From Paenibacillus taihuensis (GTDB lineage: Bacteria; Bacillota; Bacilli; Paenibacillales; Paenibacillaceae), in NCBI RefSeq assembly GCF_003386535.1, contig NZ_QTTN01000034.1, positions 1-64,000 on the forward strand: a stretch of DNA of 64,000 nucleotides, written 5' to 3'. This document shows, one piece after another, positions 11,076 to 20,733 of the stretch. Position numbers and translations under genes: made by a program. The notes beneath the pieces are model-generated. The model worked only from the letters and a program-made list of their open reading frames with translations. It did not search any database and had not been told where the DNA came from. Position 1 is the stretch's first letter. Every line of letters begins with the position of its first letter.

Positions 11076-11957
11076 CTATTCGTATACTTTCACGCCATCC
11101 ACTTCAACTGTTTTACGGAATTCGCCAAGCAGATGAGTCGTAATCGGGCCGGCTTTGCCGCCGCCGATCGTACGTCCGTCCACTTCGCGAACCGCGATAA
11201 CTTCCGCTGCTGTACCTGTGAAGAAGACTTCATCTGCTACGTAAACATCATGCAGTGTGAACGGCTCTTCCTTCAGCGAGTAGCCCAGCTTCTCGCAAAG
11301 CTCGATAATCGTAGCCCGCGTAATACCTTCTAGCGCGCCTACGTAGCACGGTGGTGTATATACGACGCCACGCTTGATAATGAAGATATTATCGCTGGAG
11401 CCTTCCGCAACATAACCTTGGGAGTTCAGCATAATCGCTTCGCCGACACCTGCAAGGTTCGCCTGGATTTTTACGAGAATGTTATTCAAGTAGTTCAGCG
11501 ATTTGATCTTCGGATTCAGTGCATCCGGGATGTTGCGGCGCTGCGATACCGATACCGATACGAGACCGTCGCGGTAAGCTTCTTCCGGATAGATGGCAAG
11601 CTGTTCTACGATGATGATGACCCATGCTTTCGGGCAGCGCTTCGGATCAAGACCCAGGTTACCAGGACCGCGGGATACGACCAAGCGGATGTAGCCATCG
11701 CGCAGAGCGTTCTTACGGATCGTCTCGATCAACGCTTGCTCCATTTCATCGTATGCCAGCGGGATGTCCAGCATGATGGATTTTGCCGAGTCATAGAGAC
11801 GGTCCAGATGTTCTTTGCATTTGAAGATGTTGCCGCCGTAAATACGGATTCCTTCAAAAATACCGTCGCCATAAAGAAAACCATGGTCAAATACGGAAAT
11901 TTTCGCGTCTTCTTTGCTTACATATTCACCGTTTAAATAAATGACTTGCTCTGCCAT
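11076..11957 (-). CDS. ilvE: Branched-chain amino acid aminotransferase
   Basis: A PLP-dependent fold-type IV aminotransferase that would interconvert Ile, Leu and Val with their 2-oxo acids. The 293-residue product has FDHGFLYGDGIFEGIRIY at the N-terminus, the catalytic-lysine region KSLNYLNNILVKIQA, and the cofactor phosphate-binding segments EGSSDNIFII and GITRATIIEL. The ATG follows GGAGGTG. It lies 65 bases after pheA and is closed by a strong terminator. D-amino acid aminotransferases share the fold, but the length and the sequence around the Lys fit IlvE better. Confidence 0.92.
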   Translation of the reverse strand: MAEQVIYLNGEYVSKEDAKISVFDHGFLYGDGIFEGIRIYGGNIFKCKEHLDRLYDSAKSIMLDIPLAYDEMEQALIETIRKNALRDGYIRLVVSRGPGNLGLDPKRCPKAWVIIIVEQLAIYPEEAYRDGLVSVSVSQRRNIPDALNPKIKSLNYLNNILVKIQANLAGVGEAIMLNSQGYVAEGSSDNIFIIKRGVVYTPPCYVGALEGITRATIIELCEKLGYSLKEEPFTLHDVYVADEVFFTGTAAEVIAVREVDGRTIGGGKAGPITTHLLGEFRKTVEVDGVKVYE

Positions 11958-12022
11958 GACTGCTCATGCACCTCCGGAATATTTGGTTCACCTATACGTT
12001 AACGACTGCTGCGACTCTTACT

Positions 12023-12904
12023 TCAAGCCCCCGCTGTTTCGTATTTAAAGCTAGGATAGCTTCCTAATACACGAACCTGACAACCGATTGCTTCGATTTC
12101 AGCAATTGCCGACGGAAGCAGCACAGTATCAAGCGACATCTCGATGTCGATAAGAAAATAATAATTGCCGAGCTTCTTCTTCGTCGGACGCGATTCGATC
12201 CGCGACAAGTTGATTCGGCGCCAGGAGAATGCCGAGAGCACCTGATGAAGGGCACCCGGGTAGTCTTCAGGCATCGTAATCAGAATGCTCGTCTTATGAG
12301 CTGCTGATTCGCGAACTGTGAATGGTTTATCGCCGACAAGCAAGAATCTCGTGAAGTTGTTGTCGTGATCGGTCACGGCGGTCTCTAGAACGGACAAACC
12401 ATTGTCCGCTGCTGCGGTCACTTGGCCAATCGCTGCCCAGCCAAGGCCTGGATTGTCTCTTACAATTCGAACGGCTTCCGATGTACTGCCGACATGCTCA
12501 AGCTCTGCGTGTGGAAGATGACGCTTCAAATATTGCGTACATTGCGCCATCGCTACAGGGTGGCTCATTACTTTCGTAATCCGCCCGTAAGCAAGCCCTC
12601 CAGCATCATCGAGCAATTCGGTGGATGAACCGATCAAGTTCTGAATGGATGGATACACCCACTCCGCTTGAATCGGCAAGTTCACCTCATCTACGAGCCA
12701 ATCGGTATGTAAGCTCACCGAGCCGTCAATTGTATTCTCAATCGGAATGATGGCGTAGTCGGTTCTACCTTCCGCAGTCGATAGAAACACATCTGCAATC
12801 ATTCGATGGTACGTATAGTTGATATCATCATTATGCGCACCGAACAAATATTTGGCCGCCTCGTCTGAGGTGGAGCCTTTCGTCAAACATGCTACGCTTA
12901 TCAT
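12023..12904 (-). CDS. pheA: Prephenate dehydratase
   Basis: PheA converts prephenate to phenylpyruvate in phenylalanine synthesis. The 293-residue monofunctional enzyme has the catalytic-domain motifs IPIENTIDGSV and NFTRFLLVG (the TRF motif) and a C-terminal ACT domain for Phe feedback with the motif ESRPTKKKLGNYYFLID. Its start overlaps the thrB stop by 4 bases, coupling it to the threonine genes. The regulator pheB lies upstream in the same cluster, beyond hom, thrC and thrB. Confidence 0.95.
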   Translation of the reverse strand: MISVACLTKGSTSDEAAKYLFGAHNDDINYTYHRMIADVFLSTAEGRTDYAIIPIENTIDGSVSLHTDWLVDEVNLPIQAEWVYPSIQNLIGSSTELLDDAGGLAYGRITKVMSHPVAMAQCTQYLKRHLPHAELEHVGSTSEAVRIVRDNPGLGWAAIGQVTAAADNGLSVLETAVTDHDNNFTRFLLVGDKPFTVRESAAHKTSILITMPEDYPGALHQVLSAFSWRRINLSRIESRPTKKKLGNYYFLIDIEMSLDTVLLPSAIAEIEAIGCQVRVLGSYPSFKYETAGA

Positions 12905-13878
12905 GCCCTGACTTCTCCTTTAACCCGTTCCATGAACGATTGTCCACTCGGCTCTCGTACAATTGTGAGCTCCGGTCCCTGGCTGCATGGCTCAAGCCAC
13001 ATCGTCTCTGCTTTAATGCCATGCCCCTTCAGCGTGTCGACCAAGAATACTTCAAGATCCGCCTTCCGCGTGCTGCTGCGTTTCACAAGCGTCAGCAGCG
13101 TCGGCCCCGCTCCGCTAAGCGCAACCCCCAGCGCGCCATGCTCAGTGGCACGCTCAAGAATCTCCGCCATACCCGGCACGAGCGCCGCCCGGTAGGGCTG
13201 ATGGAGCCGATCCCGCATCGCATGCGGGATCAAATCGAGATTGCCGCTCGCGAGAGCTGCCACTAGCAGCGAGCTGCTCGCCAAGTTGAAGACGGCATCC
13301 TTCATCGGAACTTGCGTCGGGAGCGCATGCCGCGCCTTCTCTGTCGCGAGCTCGAATGCCGGAATCGCAACGAGCACCTCCAGATCAGCAGGCGGATTAA
13401 TGGTCACCTTCTCCGCACGGTTGCCGTCCCAAGATGCAACGACGATACCGCCGAACAGCGATGCGCCAACATTATCCGGATGGCCTTCGAGCTCAGTCGA
13501 GAGCTGGAACAGCTCGTCCTGGCTCAGCGGGCTGCCGATCAGGGCATTCGCGGCAACGAGGCCGCCAATAATAGCGGATGCGCTGCTGCCAAGCCCTCTC
13601 GTCAGCGGAATTTCAATATACATATCGATGGCGAGCTCAGGCACGGATACGCCTGCTCTGTCGAACACAAGCTGCGCCACTTTGAATATCAGGTTCGATT
13701 TATCAACGGGGATACCGTTCAGTCCATCTCCGTGCAGGTTGATAACGGTCTGGCCATCCTGGGGAATTGCCATCTCGATCCAAGCATATAGTGACAACGC
13801 CATGCCAAGCGCGTCAAAGCCAGGACCTAGATTCGCCGTGCTGGCCGGGACCTTCACCATTACCCGGCGGTTCATCAC
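12901..13878 (-). CDS. thrB: Homoserine kinase
   Basis: ThrB is a GHMP-family kinase that phosphorylates homoserine in threonine synthesis. The 325-residue product has the N-terminal [20 protein letters not shown], the ATP-binding motif [17 protein letters not shown] and the C-terminal GHMP motif [14 protein letters not shown]. Its start overlaps the thrC stop by 4 bases and its own stop overlaps the pheA start by 4, so the three are translationally coupled. The gene order is hom-thrC-thrB-pheA. Confidence 0.96.
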   Translation of the reverse strand: MMNRRVMVKVPASTANLGPGFDALGMALSLYAWIEMAIPQDGQTVINLHGDGLNGIPVDKSNLIFKVAQLVFDRAGVSVPELAIDMYIEIPLTRGLGSSASAIIGGLVAANALIGSPLSQDELFQLSTELEGHPDNVGASLFGGIVVASWDGNRAEKVTINPPADLEVLVAIPAFELATEKARHALPTQVPMKDAVFNLASSSLLVAALASGNLDLIPHAMRDRLHQPYRAALVPGMAEILERATEHGALGVALSGAGPTLLTLVKRSSTRKADLEVFLVDTLKGHGIKAETMWLEPCSQGPELTIVREPSGQSFMERVKGEVRA

Positions 13879-14948
13879 TTTGCAGCTCCTTCAAGCTGGC
13901 GGATGGCATTCATAACCGCTTCTTCCGTATCTTCAACGACGATCGGCTCGGCTTGTACGCTCTTGATCGCTATGTTCGGATCTTTCAAGCCGTGACCAGT
14001 AAGAACGCAAACCACAGTCTCGCCGCCTTGGAACTTGCCTTCGCGCTTCAGCTTGAGTACACCAGCGATCGATGCTGCAGATGCCGGCTCAGCGAAGATG
14101 CCTTCGCGGCTAGCGATTAGCTTGTACGCGTGCAGAATCTCTTCGTCTGTTACATAGTTGATTTGACCTTCGGACTCTTCCGCCGCAGCAACCGCTGTTT
14201 TCCAGCTAGCTGGGTTACCGATACGGATCGCCGTTGCAATGGTTTCAGGCTCAGCGATTGGCTCGCCCTTCACGATTGCCATTGCGCCTTCCGCTTCGAA
14301 GCCGACCATCTTCGGCAGCTTCGCGATCCGACCATGCGCATGAAGCTCCTTGAAGCCTTTCCAGTATGCCGAGATATTGCCCGCGTTGCCCACTGGAATT
14401 GCCAAGTAGTCAGGCGCTTCGCCGTTCAGTTGATCAACGACCTCGAACGCCGCCGTTTTCTGGCCTTCAATCCGGTACGGGTTAACAGAGTTCACGAGTG
14501 TAATCGGGTGCTTCGCCGTAATTTCACGAACGATTTCGAGTGCACGGTCGAAGTTGCCGTTGATCGCGATCACTTTCGCGCCATAGATAACCGCTTGAGC
14601 AAGCTTGCCCAGCGCAATGTTATTATTCGGGATGAGAACGATACAGTTCAGTCCGCCGCGAGCCGCGTATGCCGCTGCAGCTGCCGAAGTGTTGCCAGTC
14701 GATGCGCACATAATCGTTGTGCTGCCTTCCTCCATGGCTTTGGCAACAGCCATTACCATACCGCGGTCTTTGAACGAGCCTGTCGGGTTCAAGCCTTCAT
14801 ACTTGAAGAACAGGTTCAGCCCAAGCTCCTTGGACAAGTTCTCTGCGCGAACGAGCGGCGTATTGCCTTCTTGCAGTGTGAGCATCGGAGTTTTGTCCGT
14901 AACAGGCAAATATTCTTTGTACGTTTCAATCAAGCCAAGGTATCTCAT
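13875..14948 (-). CDS. thrC: Threonine synthase
   Basis: ThrC converts O-phosphohomoserine to threonine with PLP. The 357-residue product is of the short threonine synthase class. It has TPLVRAENL near the N-terminus, the cofactor lysine in [11 protein letters not shown], the substrate-binding [13 protein letters not shown], and a glycine loop [11 protein letters not shown] for PLP phosphate. It lies between hom and thrB in the threonine operon; the 89-base gap to hom is GA-rich on the coding strand. Confidence 0.96.
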   Translation of the reverse strand: MRYLGLIETYKEYLPVTDKTPMLTLQEGNTPLVRAENLSKELGLNLFFKYEGLNPTGSFKDRGMVMAVAKAMEEGSTTIMCASTGNTSAAAAAYAARGGLNCIVLIPNNNIALGKLAQAVIYGAKVIAINGNFDRALEIVREITAKHPITLVNSVNPYRIEGQKTAAFEVVDQLNGEAPDYLAIPVGNAGNISAYWKGFKELHAHGRIAKLPKMVGFEAEGAMAIVKGEPIAEPETIATAIRIGNPASWKTAVAAAEESEGQINYVTDEEILHAYKLIASREGIFAEPASAASIAGVLKLKREGKFQGGETVVCVLTGHGLKDPNIAIKSVQAEPIVVEDTEEAVMNAIRQLEGAAK

Positions 14949-15037
14949 TGTAGGTAATGCTCCTTTATGTCCATGTAATTAGTTAGCATTCAAGTCTTAA
15001 GCCTTCGATCCTTCTATCCTTCGTTCCTTTTAGCCAT

Positions 15038-16324
15038 CTAGCCTTCTACGCGATAAACGCTCTTGATCGTCTTCACGACTTCCATATCCTCGAGCGAGTT
15101 CAGCACTTTCTTCATGGATGCTTTGTTCGCATCATGCGTAATGATGATGATTTCTGCTTCCGGATTGCTTGGGTTCGGCTGCTGCAGCACAGACTCCAGG
15201 CTGACTTCGAACTCGGCAAATGCTTGCGTAATCCGCGCCAGTACACCCGCACGGTCTGCAACATGAAGCAGCAAGTAGTACTTCGAAGCGATTTGCTCGT
15301 CAGTCTTCAGCTTCTTCTCTTTATACGCGATTTTCTCTTGCTTGCCGTTCACGCCGAGCTTGAGGTTCTTCACGACTGCTACAAGGTCTGCCACGACCGA
15401 AGTTGCCGTCGGCAGCTCGCCTGCGCCTGGACCGTAGAACATCGTCTCGCCCACTGCTTCGCCATATACATAAACTGCGTTAAATACGCCGTTAACCGAA
15501 GCGATCGGGTGCGAACGCTTCACCATCGTAGGCTGAACGCTTACGCTGATATAGTCATCTTGACGCTCTGCGATACCGAGAAGCTTCACTTCATAGCCCA
15601 GACGCTTCGCGTACAAGATATCTTCACGGGAAATCGCCGAAATCCCTTTTACATCGACATCTTCAAGCGCGACGTTGGCACGGAAGCCAAGCGTTGCGAG
15701 AATCGTCATTTTGCGAGCTGCGTCAAGACCTTCCACGTCCGATGTTGGATCTGCCTCTGCGTAGCCAAGCGCTTGCGCTTCCTTCAACACTTCGCTATAG
15801 TCTGCGCCTTCTTGGCTCATCTTCGTCAGAATGTAGTTCGTCGTACCGTTGACGATACCCATAATCTTCATGATACGGTCAGAAGAGAAGCCTTCAATCA
15901 GCGTACGGATAATCGGGATACCGCCGGCTACGGAAGCTTCATACAGCACATCGCAGCCATGCTCCTGTGCTTTAGACAGAATTTCAGGGCCATGCAGCGC
16001 CATCAAATCTTTGTTGGCTGTAACGATATGTTTGCCGCGAGAAAGCGCCTCAAGGATGTAGCTGCGCGTCAGTTCAATGCCGCCCATTACTTCTACGATG
16101 ACGTCAATCTCCGGATTATGAATGATTTCCCATACATCGTCTGTCAGCTTATGCTGATCGATGCTGATCGAACGAGCTTTGTCCTTATTCTGAACGAGTA
16201 TCTTCTCAATGACGATTGGGGAGCCGACTTGGCTTTCCAAATCGCTTTGATGCTTCTCCACGATGCGAACAACACCTGTTCCCACTGTTCCAAGGCCAAG
16301 CAATCCTACTTTAATCGGTTTCAT
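15038..16324 (-). CDS. hom: Homoserine dehydrogenase
   Basis: Hom reduces aspartate semialdehyde to homoserine with NAD(P)H, the branch point to threonine and methionine. The 428-residue product has an N-terminal Rossmann motif (GLLGLGTVGTGVV), the family signature around GLDAARKMTILATLGF, and a C-terminal ACT domain (YYLLLHVADRAGVLARIT), the usual site of threonine feedback. It is the first enzyme gene of hom-thrC-thrB-pheA and follows the ACT regulator pheB by 30 bases. Confidence 0.97.
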   Translation of the reverse strand: MKPIKVGLLGLGTVGTGVVRIVEKHQSDLESQVGSPIVIEKILVQNKDKARSISIDQHKLTDDVWEIIHNPEIDVIVEVMGGIELTRSYILEALSRGKHIVTANKDLMALHGPEILSKAQEHGCDVLYEASVAGGIPIIRTLIEGFSSDRIMKIMGIVNGTTNYILTKMSQEGADYSEVLKEAQALGYAEADPTSDVEGLDAARKMTILATLGFRANVALEDVDVKGISAISREDILYAKRLGYEVKLLGIAERQDDYISVSVQPTMVKRSHPIASVNGVFNAVYVYGEAVGETMFYGPGAGELPTATSVVADLVAVVKNLKLGVNGKQEKIAYKEKKLKTDEQIASKYYLLLHVADRAGVLARITQAFAEFEVSLESVLQQPNPSNPEAEIIIITHDANKASMKKVLNSLEDMEVVKTIKSVYRVEG

Positions 16325-16354
16325 TCCAGTTCCTCCACGTATGAAAATTTCTGT

Positions 16355-16792
16355 TTATCCCTGACCAATAATCGACGCCTTGCGGACGCCGTCATGCTTA
16401 CGAATGTCATCCATCATTTCGGACATCGGCTTCGTCATCAATGACGTTTCGACCGAAATAATGACACTGGCTAATCCTTGCAGCGGAATCGTCTGATGGA
16501 TCGTCAGCACATTGCCTTCGGAGCTGGCTACGAGACCGAGCACTTTGGACAAAACGCCTGAGCGATGATCCAGATCCATGGAGATCGTAACGATTGCTTC
16601 TCGCTGCAGCTGGTTCTGCGTATAAACGCCGTCTTTGTACTTGTAGAAAGCGCTTCGGCTTAAGCCCACCCGCTCTGCTGCTTCATGAACGGTAGCCGCT
16701 TCCCCGCGACGGAGCATTTCCTTAACCTGAATCGTCTTGACGATCGCTTCAGGCAACATATCCTCACGGACGACAAAATATCGTTCCTCCAC
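16355..16792 (-). CDS. pheB: ACT-domain regulator PheB/ThrR type
   Basis: A small ACT protein of 145 residues similar to B. subtilis PheB, an amino-acid-responsive regulator found with hom/thr or pheA genes. An upstream helix-turn-helix-like segment is seen (AAERVGLSRSAFYKYKDGV), followed by the ACT domain (SMDLDHRSGVLSKVLGLVAS). The GTG start at 16792 is chosen because AGGAGG lies 8 bases before it and because it gives the family N-terminus (EERYFVVRED); the open frame extends 52 codons further without family similarity. It lies between obg and hom, so it may control the downstream amino acid genes. Confidence 0.88.
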   Translation of the reverse strand: MEERYFVVREDMLPEAIVKTIQVKEMLRRGEAATVHEAAERVGLSRSAFYKYKDGVYTQNQLQREAIVTISMDLDHRSGVLSKVLGLVASSEGNVLTIHQTIPLQGLASVIISVETSLMTKPMSEMMDDIRKHDGVRKASIIGQG

Positions 16793-16926
16793 TCGCCGTC
16801 CTCCTACAAAAGACATCTGTTCTTCCATAGAGGACATTATATCGAATATCGGCGAATGCGGCAATAGAAAATGTGCCATCCACAACATTTCTATTATACC
16901 TGAATGTTCCTGCATGCGTAATGAAA

Positions 16927-16985
16927 GAAAAGCTCCTTCAGCAAGCAAGCCTGCAGATTAAACTGCAAACTTGGCCAAAGGAGCC
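16927..16985 (-). terminator. Probable terminator after obg
   Basis: GCTCCTT pairs with AAGGAGC around an inner TGCAG/CTGCA hairpin, followed on the minus strand by TTTTCTTT. It separates obg from pheB. Confidence 0.6.
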
Positions 16986-17006
16986 TTGAATCTGTTATTC
17001 GTGCTG

Positions 17007-18335
17007 TTATTCGTGATAATAGAAGTCGCTTCCCTCGAAGAACTCGAATGAAAAGTCGCCGATCCGAACAATATCGCCGTCCTTCGCACCAATCTTACGC
17101 AGCGCTGCATCGACACCCATCTGCCGCATCGTCCGTGCAAAACGCATGATGGCATCATAGGAGTTGTTCAAGTTGACGCGCTTCATGAACTTCTCGATAT
17201 AAGCACTCTCGACATAGAAGCCTTCGTTCTCCTTGCCAACCTTGAACGAACGATCCTCCGCCGCATCGAGCGTATATACTTTACGTTCCGCAACATCCTT
17301 CACTTCTTCGATGGTCCGTGTCTCTGGAACCGTCTCAAGAAGATCTGCCGCTTTGTACAGCAGCTCCTGAACGCCTTGCTTCGTCAGCGAAGACATCGCA
17401 ACGATCTTGTGATTCTCCGCAAGACCCGCTGCTTCCAGCTGTTCCTTGAACAGCGCAAGCTGCTCCTCCGACTCCGGCATGTCCATCTTGTTCGCTACGA
17501 TGATTTGCGGTCGTTCAGCCAGGAGCGGATTGTACAGCTTCAGCTCCTGATTGATCTTCACCCAATCCTCGTATGGATCGCGGCCTTCGGAGCCGGACAT
17601 ATCAAGCACGTGCAGGATGATGCGCGTACGTTCAACGTGACGCAAGAAATCGTGTCCGAGACCAACGCCTTCGTGCGCGCCTTCGATGAGACCTGGCAAA
17701 TCCGCCATGACGAAGCTGCGGCCATCACCGACATCAACGACGCCAAGGTTCGGCGTAATGGTTGTGAAGTGATACGCACCGATCTTCGGCGTTGCTGCCG
17801 ATACGACAGACAGCAGCGTCGACTTGCCTACGCTCGGGAAGCCGACAAGTCCGACGTCAGCCATTACCTTCAGCTCAAGCGTAATCCAGCGCTCTTCGCC
17901 TTCTTCGCCGTTCTCGGCAAAGTCTGGCGCAGGGTTCGCCGCCGTCGCGAACCGGCAGTTGCCGCGTCCGCCGCGTCCGCCTTTCGCAACGATGATCTCC
18001 GAACCGTGCTGCGTCATATCCGCCAAAATCTCTTCCGTATCGGAATCCAAAATTACGGTTCCAGGCGGAATCCGAATGATCGTATTCTCAGCGTTCGCAC
18101 CGTGCATCGACTTCACTTTGCCGCGCTCGCCCTTCTCGCCTTTAAAGTGCTTCTGGTAACGGAAATCCATCAACGTACGAAGCCCTTCGTCTACACGAAA
18201 GATCACGTGTCCGCCTTTGCCTCCGTCACCGCCGGCAGGACCGCCGTTCGGCACGTATTTCTCGCGACGATACGACACGATTCCGTTGCCGCCGTCGCCG
18301 CCTTTTACAAAAATTTTCGCCTTATCGACAAACAT
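17007..18335 (-). CDS. obg: GTPase Obg (CgtA)
   Basis: Obg is an essential ribosome-associated GTPase that assists 50S assembly and, in Bacillus, sporulation initiation and the general stress response. The 442-residue product has the Gly-rich Obg fold ([20 protein letters not shown]), the G1 motif [10 protein letters not shown]3 [10 protein letters not shown]4 NKMD, and the C-terminal OCT domain that is present in Firmicutes. It starts with an ATG after GGAGG. The order rplU-prp-rpmA-spo0B-obg is the B. subtilis one, linking ribosome assembly with the phosphorelay. Confidence 0.97.
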   Translation of the reverse strand: MFVDKAKIFVKGGDGGNGIVSYRREKYVPNGGPAGGDGGKGGHVIFRVDEGLRTLMDFRYQKHFKGEKGERGKVKSMHGANAENTIIRIPPGTVILDSDTEEILADMTQHGSEIIVAKGGRGGRGNCRFATAANPAPDFAENGEEGEERWITLELKVMADVGLVGFPSVGKSTLLSVVSAATPKIGAYHFTTITPNLGVVDVGDGRSFVMADLPGLIEGAHEGVGLGHDFLRHVERTRIILHVLDMSGSEGRDPYEDWVKINQELKLYNPLLAERPQIIVANKMDMPESEEQLALFKEQLEAAGLAENHKIVAMSSLTKQGVQELLYKAADLLETVPETRTIEEVKDVAERKVYTLDAAEDRSFKVGKENEGFYVESAYIEKFMKRVNLNNSYDAIMRFARTMRQMGVDAALRKIGAKDGDIVRIGDFSFEFFEGSDFYYHE

Positions 18336-18349
18336 GTGTCAGCCTCCGT

Positions 18350-19087
18350 TTAGTTCCCAAGCTGCGCCTGCAGCCTCATGTATCCGCTGTCTAGTTCGCT
18401 CTCCGCCAGCTGCAGCGGCGATCCTTCCAGCGCTTTGTTGCATTGTGTTCTCCAATTGTCTATTTCGCCTATAGCTGTATCACAGCTGAACGTCACAAGA
18501 AGCTTCCGGTCTTCTTCCAACAAGTCGATGCACAGCGTAGCTGCATCGCCCAAACCCGGTTGCACCGTATACCGATAGGCATTAATCACTTCAATAATCG
18601 TCTTCGCACAGGCTTCCCCGTCCACATTCAGATCCGCCAGATTTAATTCCCCGTCAATATCCCAATCGATGACTAATGAGTGCGTTAACGTGCGAAAGGA
18701 TTGAATAAATAAGACGAGCGACGGAATGCCAAGCTTCGCGATCTTGCTCTCCGTCATCATTCTTTCTCTTATCTGTTCCACGTACTGAACGGTTCTATCC
18801 GTCTTGTTCATTCGAATATAGCCATAAATCACCTGGAGATCATTCATCCAGTCGTGACGATGATGATTGAGCGTGCGAATTGCGATCTGCTGAATGTCAG
18901 CACTCGCCGATTCGATCCGCGATTCATATGCTTTGCGCTCCGTCCAAATCCAGTAAACCGAAGCAAGTGTAAGCCAGACTACGAACACAGCCAGCAGCCA
19001 CAGCTGTGACGGCCAGATAATAACTGCAGCCGCAGGCACCACAATCGATGCAGCCGCCAGTTGTTTGGTGGGTTCGATCCGATTCAT
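18350..19087 (-). CDS. spo0B: Spo0B-like sporulation phosphotransferase
   Basis: Spo0B passes phosphate from Spo0F to Spo0A in the sporulation phosphorelay. The 245-residue product has two N-terminal membrane segments (about residues 10-45), then a helical-hairpin DHp domain with the phospho-acceptor His in NHHRHDWMNDLQVIYGYI, and a degenerate ATPase-like C-terminal domain. B. subtilis Spo0B is about 192 residues and lacks membrane segments, so this membrane-anchored form is longer, closer to a SpoOB_a sensor-kinase fragment. The assignment rests on the His motif and on its place between rpmA and obg. Confidence 0.82.
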   Translation of the reverse strand: MNRIEPTKQLAAASIVVPAAAVIIWPSQLWLLAVFVVWLTLASVYWIWTERKAYESRIESASADIQQIAIRTLNHHRHDWMNDLQVIYGYIRMNKTDRTVQYVEQIRERMMTESKIAKLGIPSLVLFIQSFRTLTHSLVIDWDIDGELNLADLNVDGEACAKTIIEVINAYRYTVQPGLGDAATLCIDLLEEDRKLLVTFSCDTAIGEIDNWRTQCNKALEGSPLQLAESELDSGYMRLQAQLGN

Positions 19088-19202
19088 TCACCGAGCCTAC
19101 TTTCCTATTCTTTCCTAGCTTAAACAGTATAGCACAAGCTGTCCCTTTTTGCCGTCTCCTGCGGTCTAAAAAATTTCGAGCTGTTTCGCCAAGAAAGACC
19201 AT

Positions 19203-19241
19203 CAAAAAAAGAAAACCCCGGCCTGCAAGCAGACCAGGGAG
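19203..19241 (-). terminator. Terminator after rpmA
   Basis: A CCCTGGTCTGC/GCAGGCCGGGG stem on the minus strand is followed by TTTTCTTTTTTT. It would end the rplU-prp-rpmA transcript before spo0B. Confidence 0.8.
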
Positions 19242-19248
19242 AACTCTC

Positions 19249-19554
19249 TTATTCTGCTGCCGCTACAGGAGCAGCTGCAACCGGGTAGACGCTAACTTTC
19301 TTGCGATCGCGTCCCCAACGCTCAAACTTCACAACGCCTTCCACTTTCGCGAAGAGTGTGTCGTCTTTACCGATACCAACGTTGTTGCCCGGGTGAACTT
19401 TCGTTCCGCGTTGACGAACGAGGATGCTGCCCGCTGTTACCGTTTGGCCGTCAGCACGCTTTGCACCAAGACGTTTCGATTGGCTGTCACGTCCGTTCTT
19501 CGTGGAACCTACACCTTTCTTCGAAGCGAAAAGCTGGAGATTCAGTTTCAACAT
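19249..19554 (-). CDS. rpmA: 50S ribosomal protein L27
   Basis: L27 sits near the peptidyl transferase centre of the 50S subunit. The 101-residue product has the bacterial L27 core ([37 protein letters not shown]). It begins with the short N-terminal extension [11 protein letters not shown], which in Firmicutes is removed by the protease Prp to expose the functional N-terminus. The prp gene lies directly upstream, consistent with that maturation. The C-terminus is Ala/Val-rich. Confidence 0.98.
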   Translation of the reverse strand: MLKLNLQLFASKKGVGSTKNGRDSQSKRLGAKRADGQTVTAGSILVRQRGTKVHPGNNVGIGKDDTLFAKVEGVVKFERWGRDRKKVSVYPVAAAPVAAAE

Positions 19555-19568
19555 GGATGTTCCCTCCT

Positions 19569-19910
19569 TTATTCCCGAAATTGTTGACGAATATCAACAT
19601 ACTTACCGTACGAGGCTGCAATTGAATTCAGCATCACGATCATCCCTTCGAGCAGCAGCTGCGCCTTCTCGTCCGAGGCTGCGTCAGCTGTAACCGGAAT
19701 ATCCGAACGGAGCCAGCCGCTCTTCATGGAAGCTGGCAGCTCAATACCCGCCAGCTCCTCAATCGCGTTCACCGTACCGACCGATACAGCCGATACGCCG
19801 GCGCAGACAATGTCCTTGCCGGGCTTCGCAAACTTGGCATGTCCTTCAATTGCAAACGATACGATCCGTGCATTAGCAGCCGATTGGCGCTCAATCGTGA
19901 CCGTGATCAT
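19569..19910 (-). CDS. prp: Ribosomal-processing cysteine protease Prp
   Basis: Prp (YsxB) is the cysteine protease that trims the N-terminal extension of L27 in Firmicutes. The 113-residue product has the catalytic His in [10 protein letters not shown] and the catalytic Cys in [11 protein letters not shown], spaced as in the family. It lies between rplU and rpmA, its substrate gene, as in B. subtilis and Staphylococcus aureus. Confidence 0.95.
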   Translation of the reverse strand: MITVTIERQSAANARIVSFAIEGHAKFAKPGKDIVCAGVSAVSVGTVNAIEELAGIELPASMKSGWLRSDIPVTADAASDEKAQLLLEGMIVMLNSIAASYGKYVDIRQQFRE

Positions 19911-19921
19911 AATGGAACCTC

Positions 19922-20233
19922 TTACGCTTGGATCTTGCCAATCGTTACTTTGGAGTACGGTTGACGGTGACCTTGCTTACGGCGGTAGTTTTTCTTCGCT
20001 TTGTATTTATAAACGATGATTTTTTGTCCTCTGCCATGTTTCTCAACAGTTGCTGTTACAGTAGCGCCGGAAACAACCGGAGTTCCTGTTACGAGCTCTG
20101 CACCTTTGGAAACAGCCAGTACGCGGTCGAAAGTTACCTCTTGACCTTCGAACTGTTCTAATCTCTCGATGAAAAGAACGTCGCCCTCTTGTACTTTATA
20201 CTGTTTACCACCAGTTTCAATAATCGCGAACAT
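19922..20233 (-). CDS. rplU: 50S ribosomal protein L21
   Basis: L21 binds 23S rRNA. The start at 20233 gives a 103-residue protein ([18 protein letters not shown]) of normal length; the frame is open further upstream but that part overlaps the leader RNA. The [19 protein letters not shown] motif at the C-terminus is the family signature. It is the first gene of rplU-prp-rpmA and is preceded by a structured leader. Confidence 0.97.
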   Translation of the reverse strand: MFAIIETGGKQYKVQEGDVLFIERLEQFEGQEVTFDRVLAVSKGAELVTGTPVVSGATVTATVEKHGRGQKIIVYKYKAKKNYRRKQGHRQPYSKVTIGKIQA

Positions 20234-20235
20234 AT

Positions 20236-20361
20236 GTGTTGCACCTCCTTGTATCGAAGACTCGCCTGATGCAGGTGTCGGCTCGAGCCATGAGCTCAAA
20301 CTGAGCTTATGTACCTGTTCTGTGCGGTACATGCGAGTAAAAGCCGAGCTTTCACAGGCAC
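20236..20361 (-). ncRNA. L21 leader (ribosomal protein autoregulatory RNA)
   Basis: About 120 bases upstream of rplU can fold into several hairpins, among them GGTACAT/ATGTACC and GAGCTCA/TGAGCTC, ending just before the AGGAGG ribosome binding site. Firmicute rplU operons carry an L21 leader RNA in this place. The match is by position and hairpin content; the consensus was not aligned. Confidence 0.7.
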
Positions 20362-20367
20362 CAAAAA

Positions 20368-20397
20368 ATAATATCACATTTAGCTGGTCTGTAGCAA
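20368..20397 (-). promoter_or_regulatory. Sigma-A promoter of rplU-prp-rpmA
   Basis: TTGCTA (20392-20397) and TATTAT (20368-20373) are separated by 18 bases on the minus strand. Transcription would start near 20361, giving a leader of about 125 bases. Confidence 0.65.
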
Positions 20398-20532
20398 TCT
20401 TTTTCATAAATTATTTTACAATACGTTAGTTCATCGACTATACCATCTCTATAAAACTCTCATATGTTGACGTATACGTATCTATCAATGGCAGCTGCTA
20501 GATACCTATAAATGCCAAGGGAGGCGAATGAG

Positions 20533-20694
20533 ATGCTCGTTCTGTTCATCATTGCGCTTGCAGGAGCTGGTGTTTTCTATATGCTTACGCCGACTACCGC
20601 CGCCAAACAGGAAGTTGTGATTCATGGAAGCACGGAGCTCGAGCTTAGTCAAAAGCTGCACGAAAGTCCAGTTCTCACCAAACCGCAGCTGTAA
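20533..20694 (+). CDS. Small single-span membrane protein, unknown function
   Basis: A 53-residue protein with one hydrophobic segment (LVLFIIALAGAGVFYMLT) and a polar C-terminal tail. Support for translation is an AAGGGAGG site 8 bases before the ATG at 20533 and a compact gap of 39 bases to the transporter gene on the same strand. I do not recognise the family. It could be a small partner or regulator of the following transporter, but only position suggests this. Confidence 0.6.
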   Translation: MLVLFIIALAGAGVFYMLTPTTAAKQEVVIHGSTELELSQKLHESPVLTKPQL

Positions 20695-20733
20695 TTACGA
20701 CTGCAAACGACCAGATAGGGGTGATAACAAACC

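Noticed and set aside
15134-16444. Plus-strand open frame of 436 codons
   Set aside because: It is antisense to hom and the end of pheB; no family motif or ribosome binding site.
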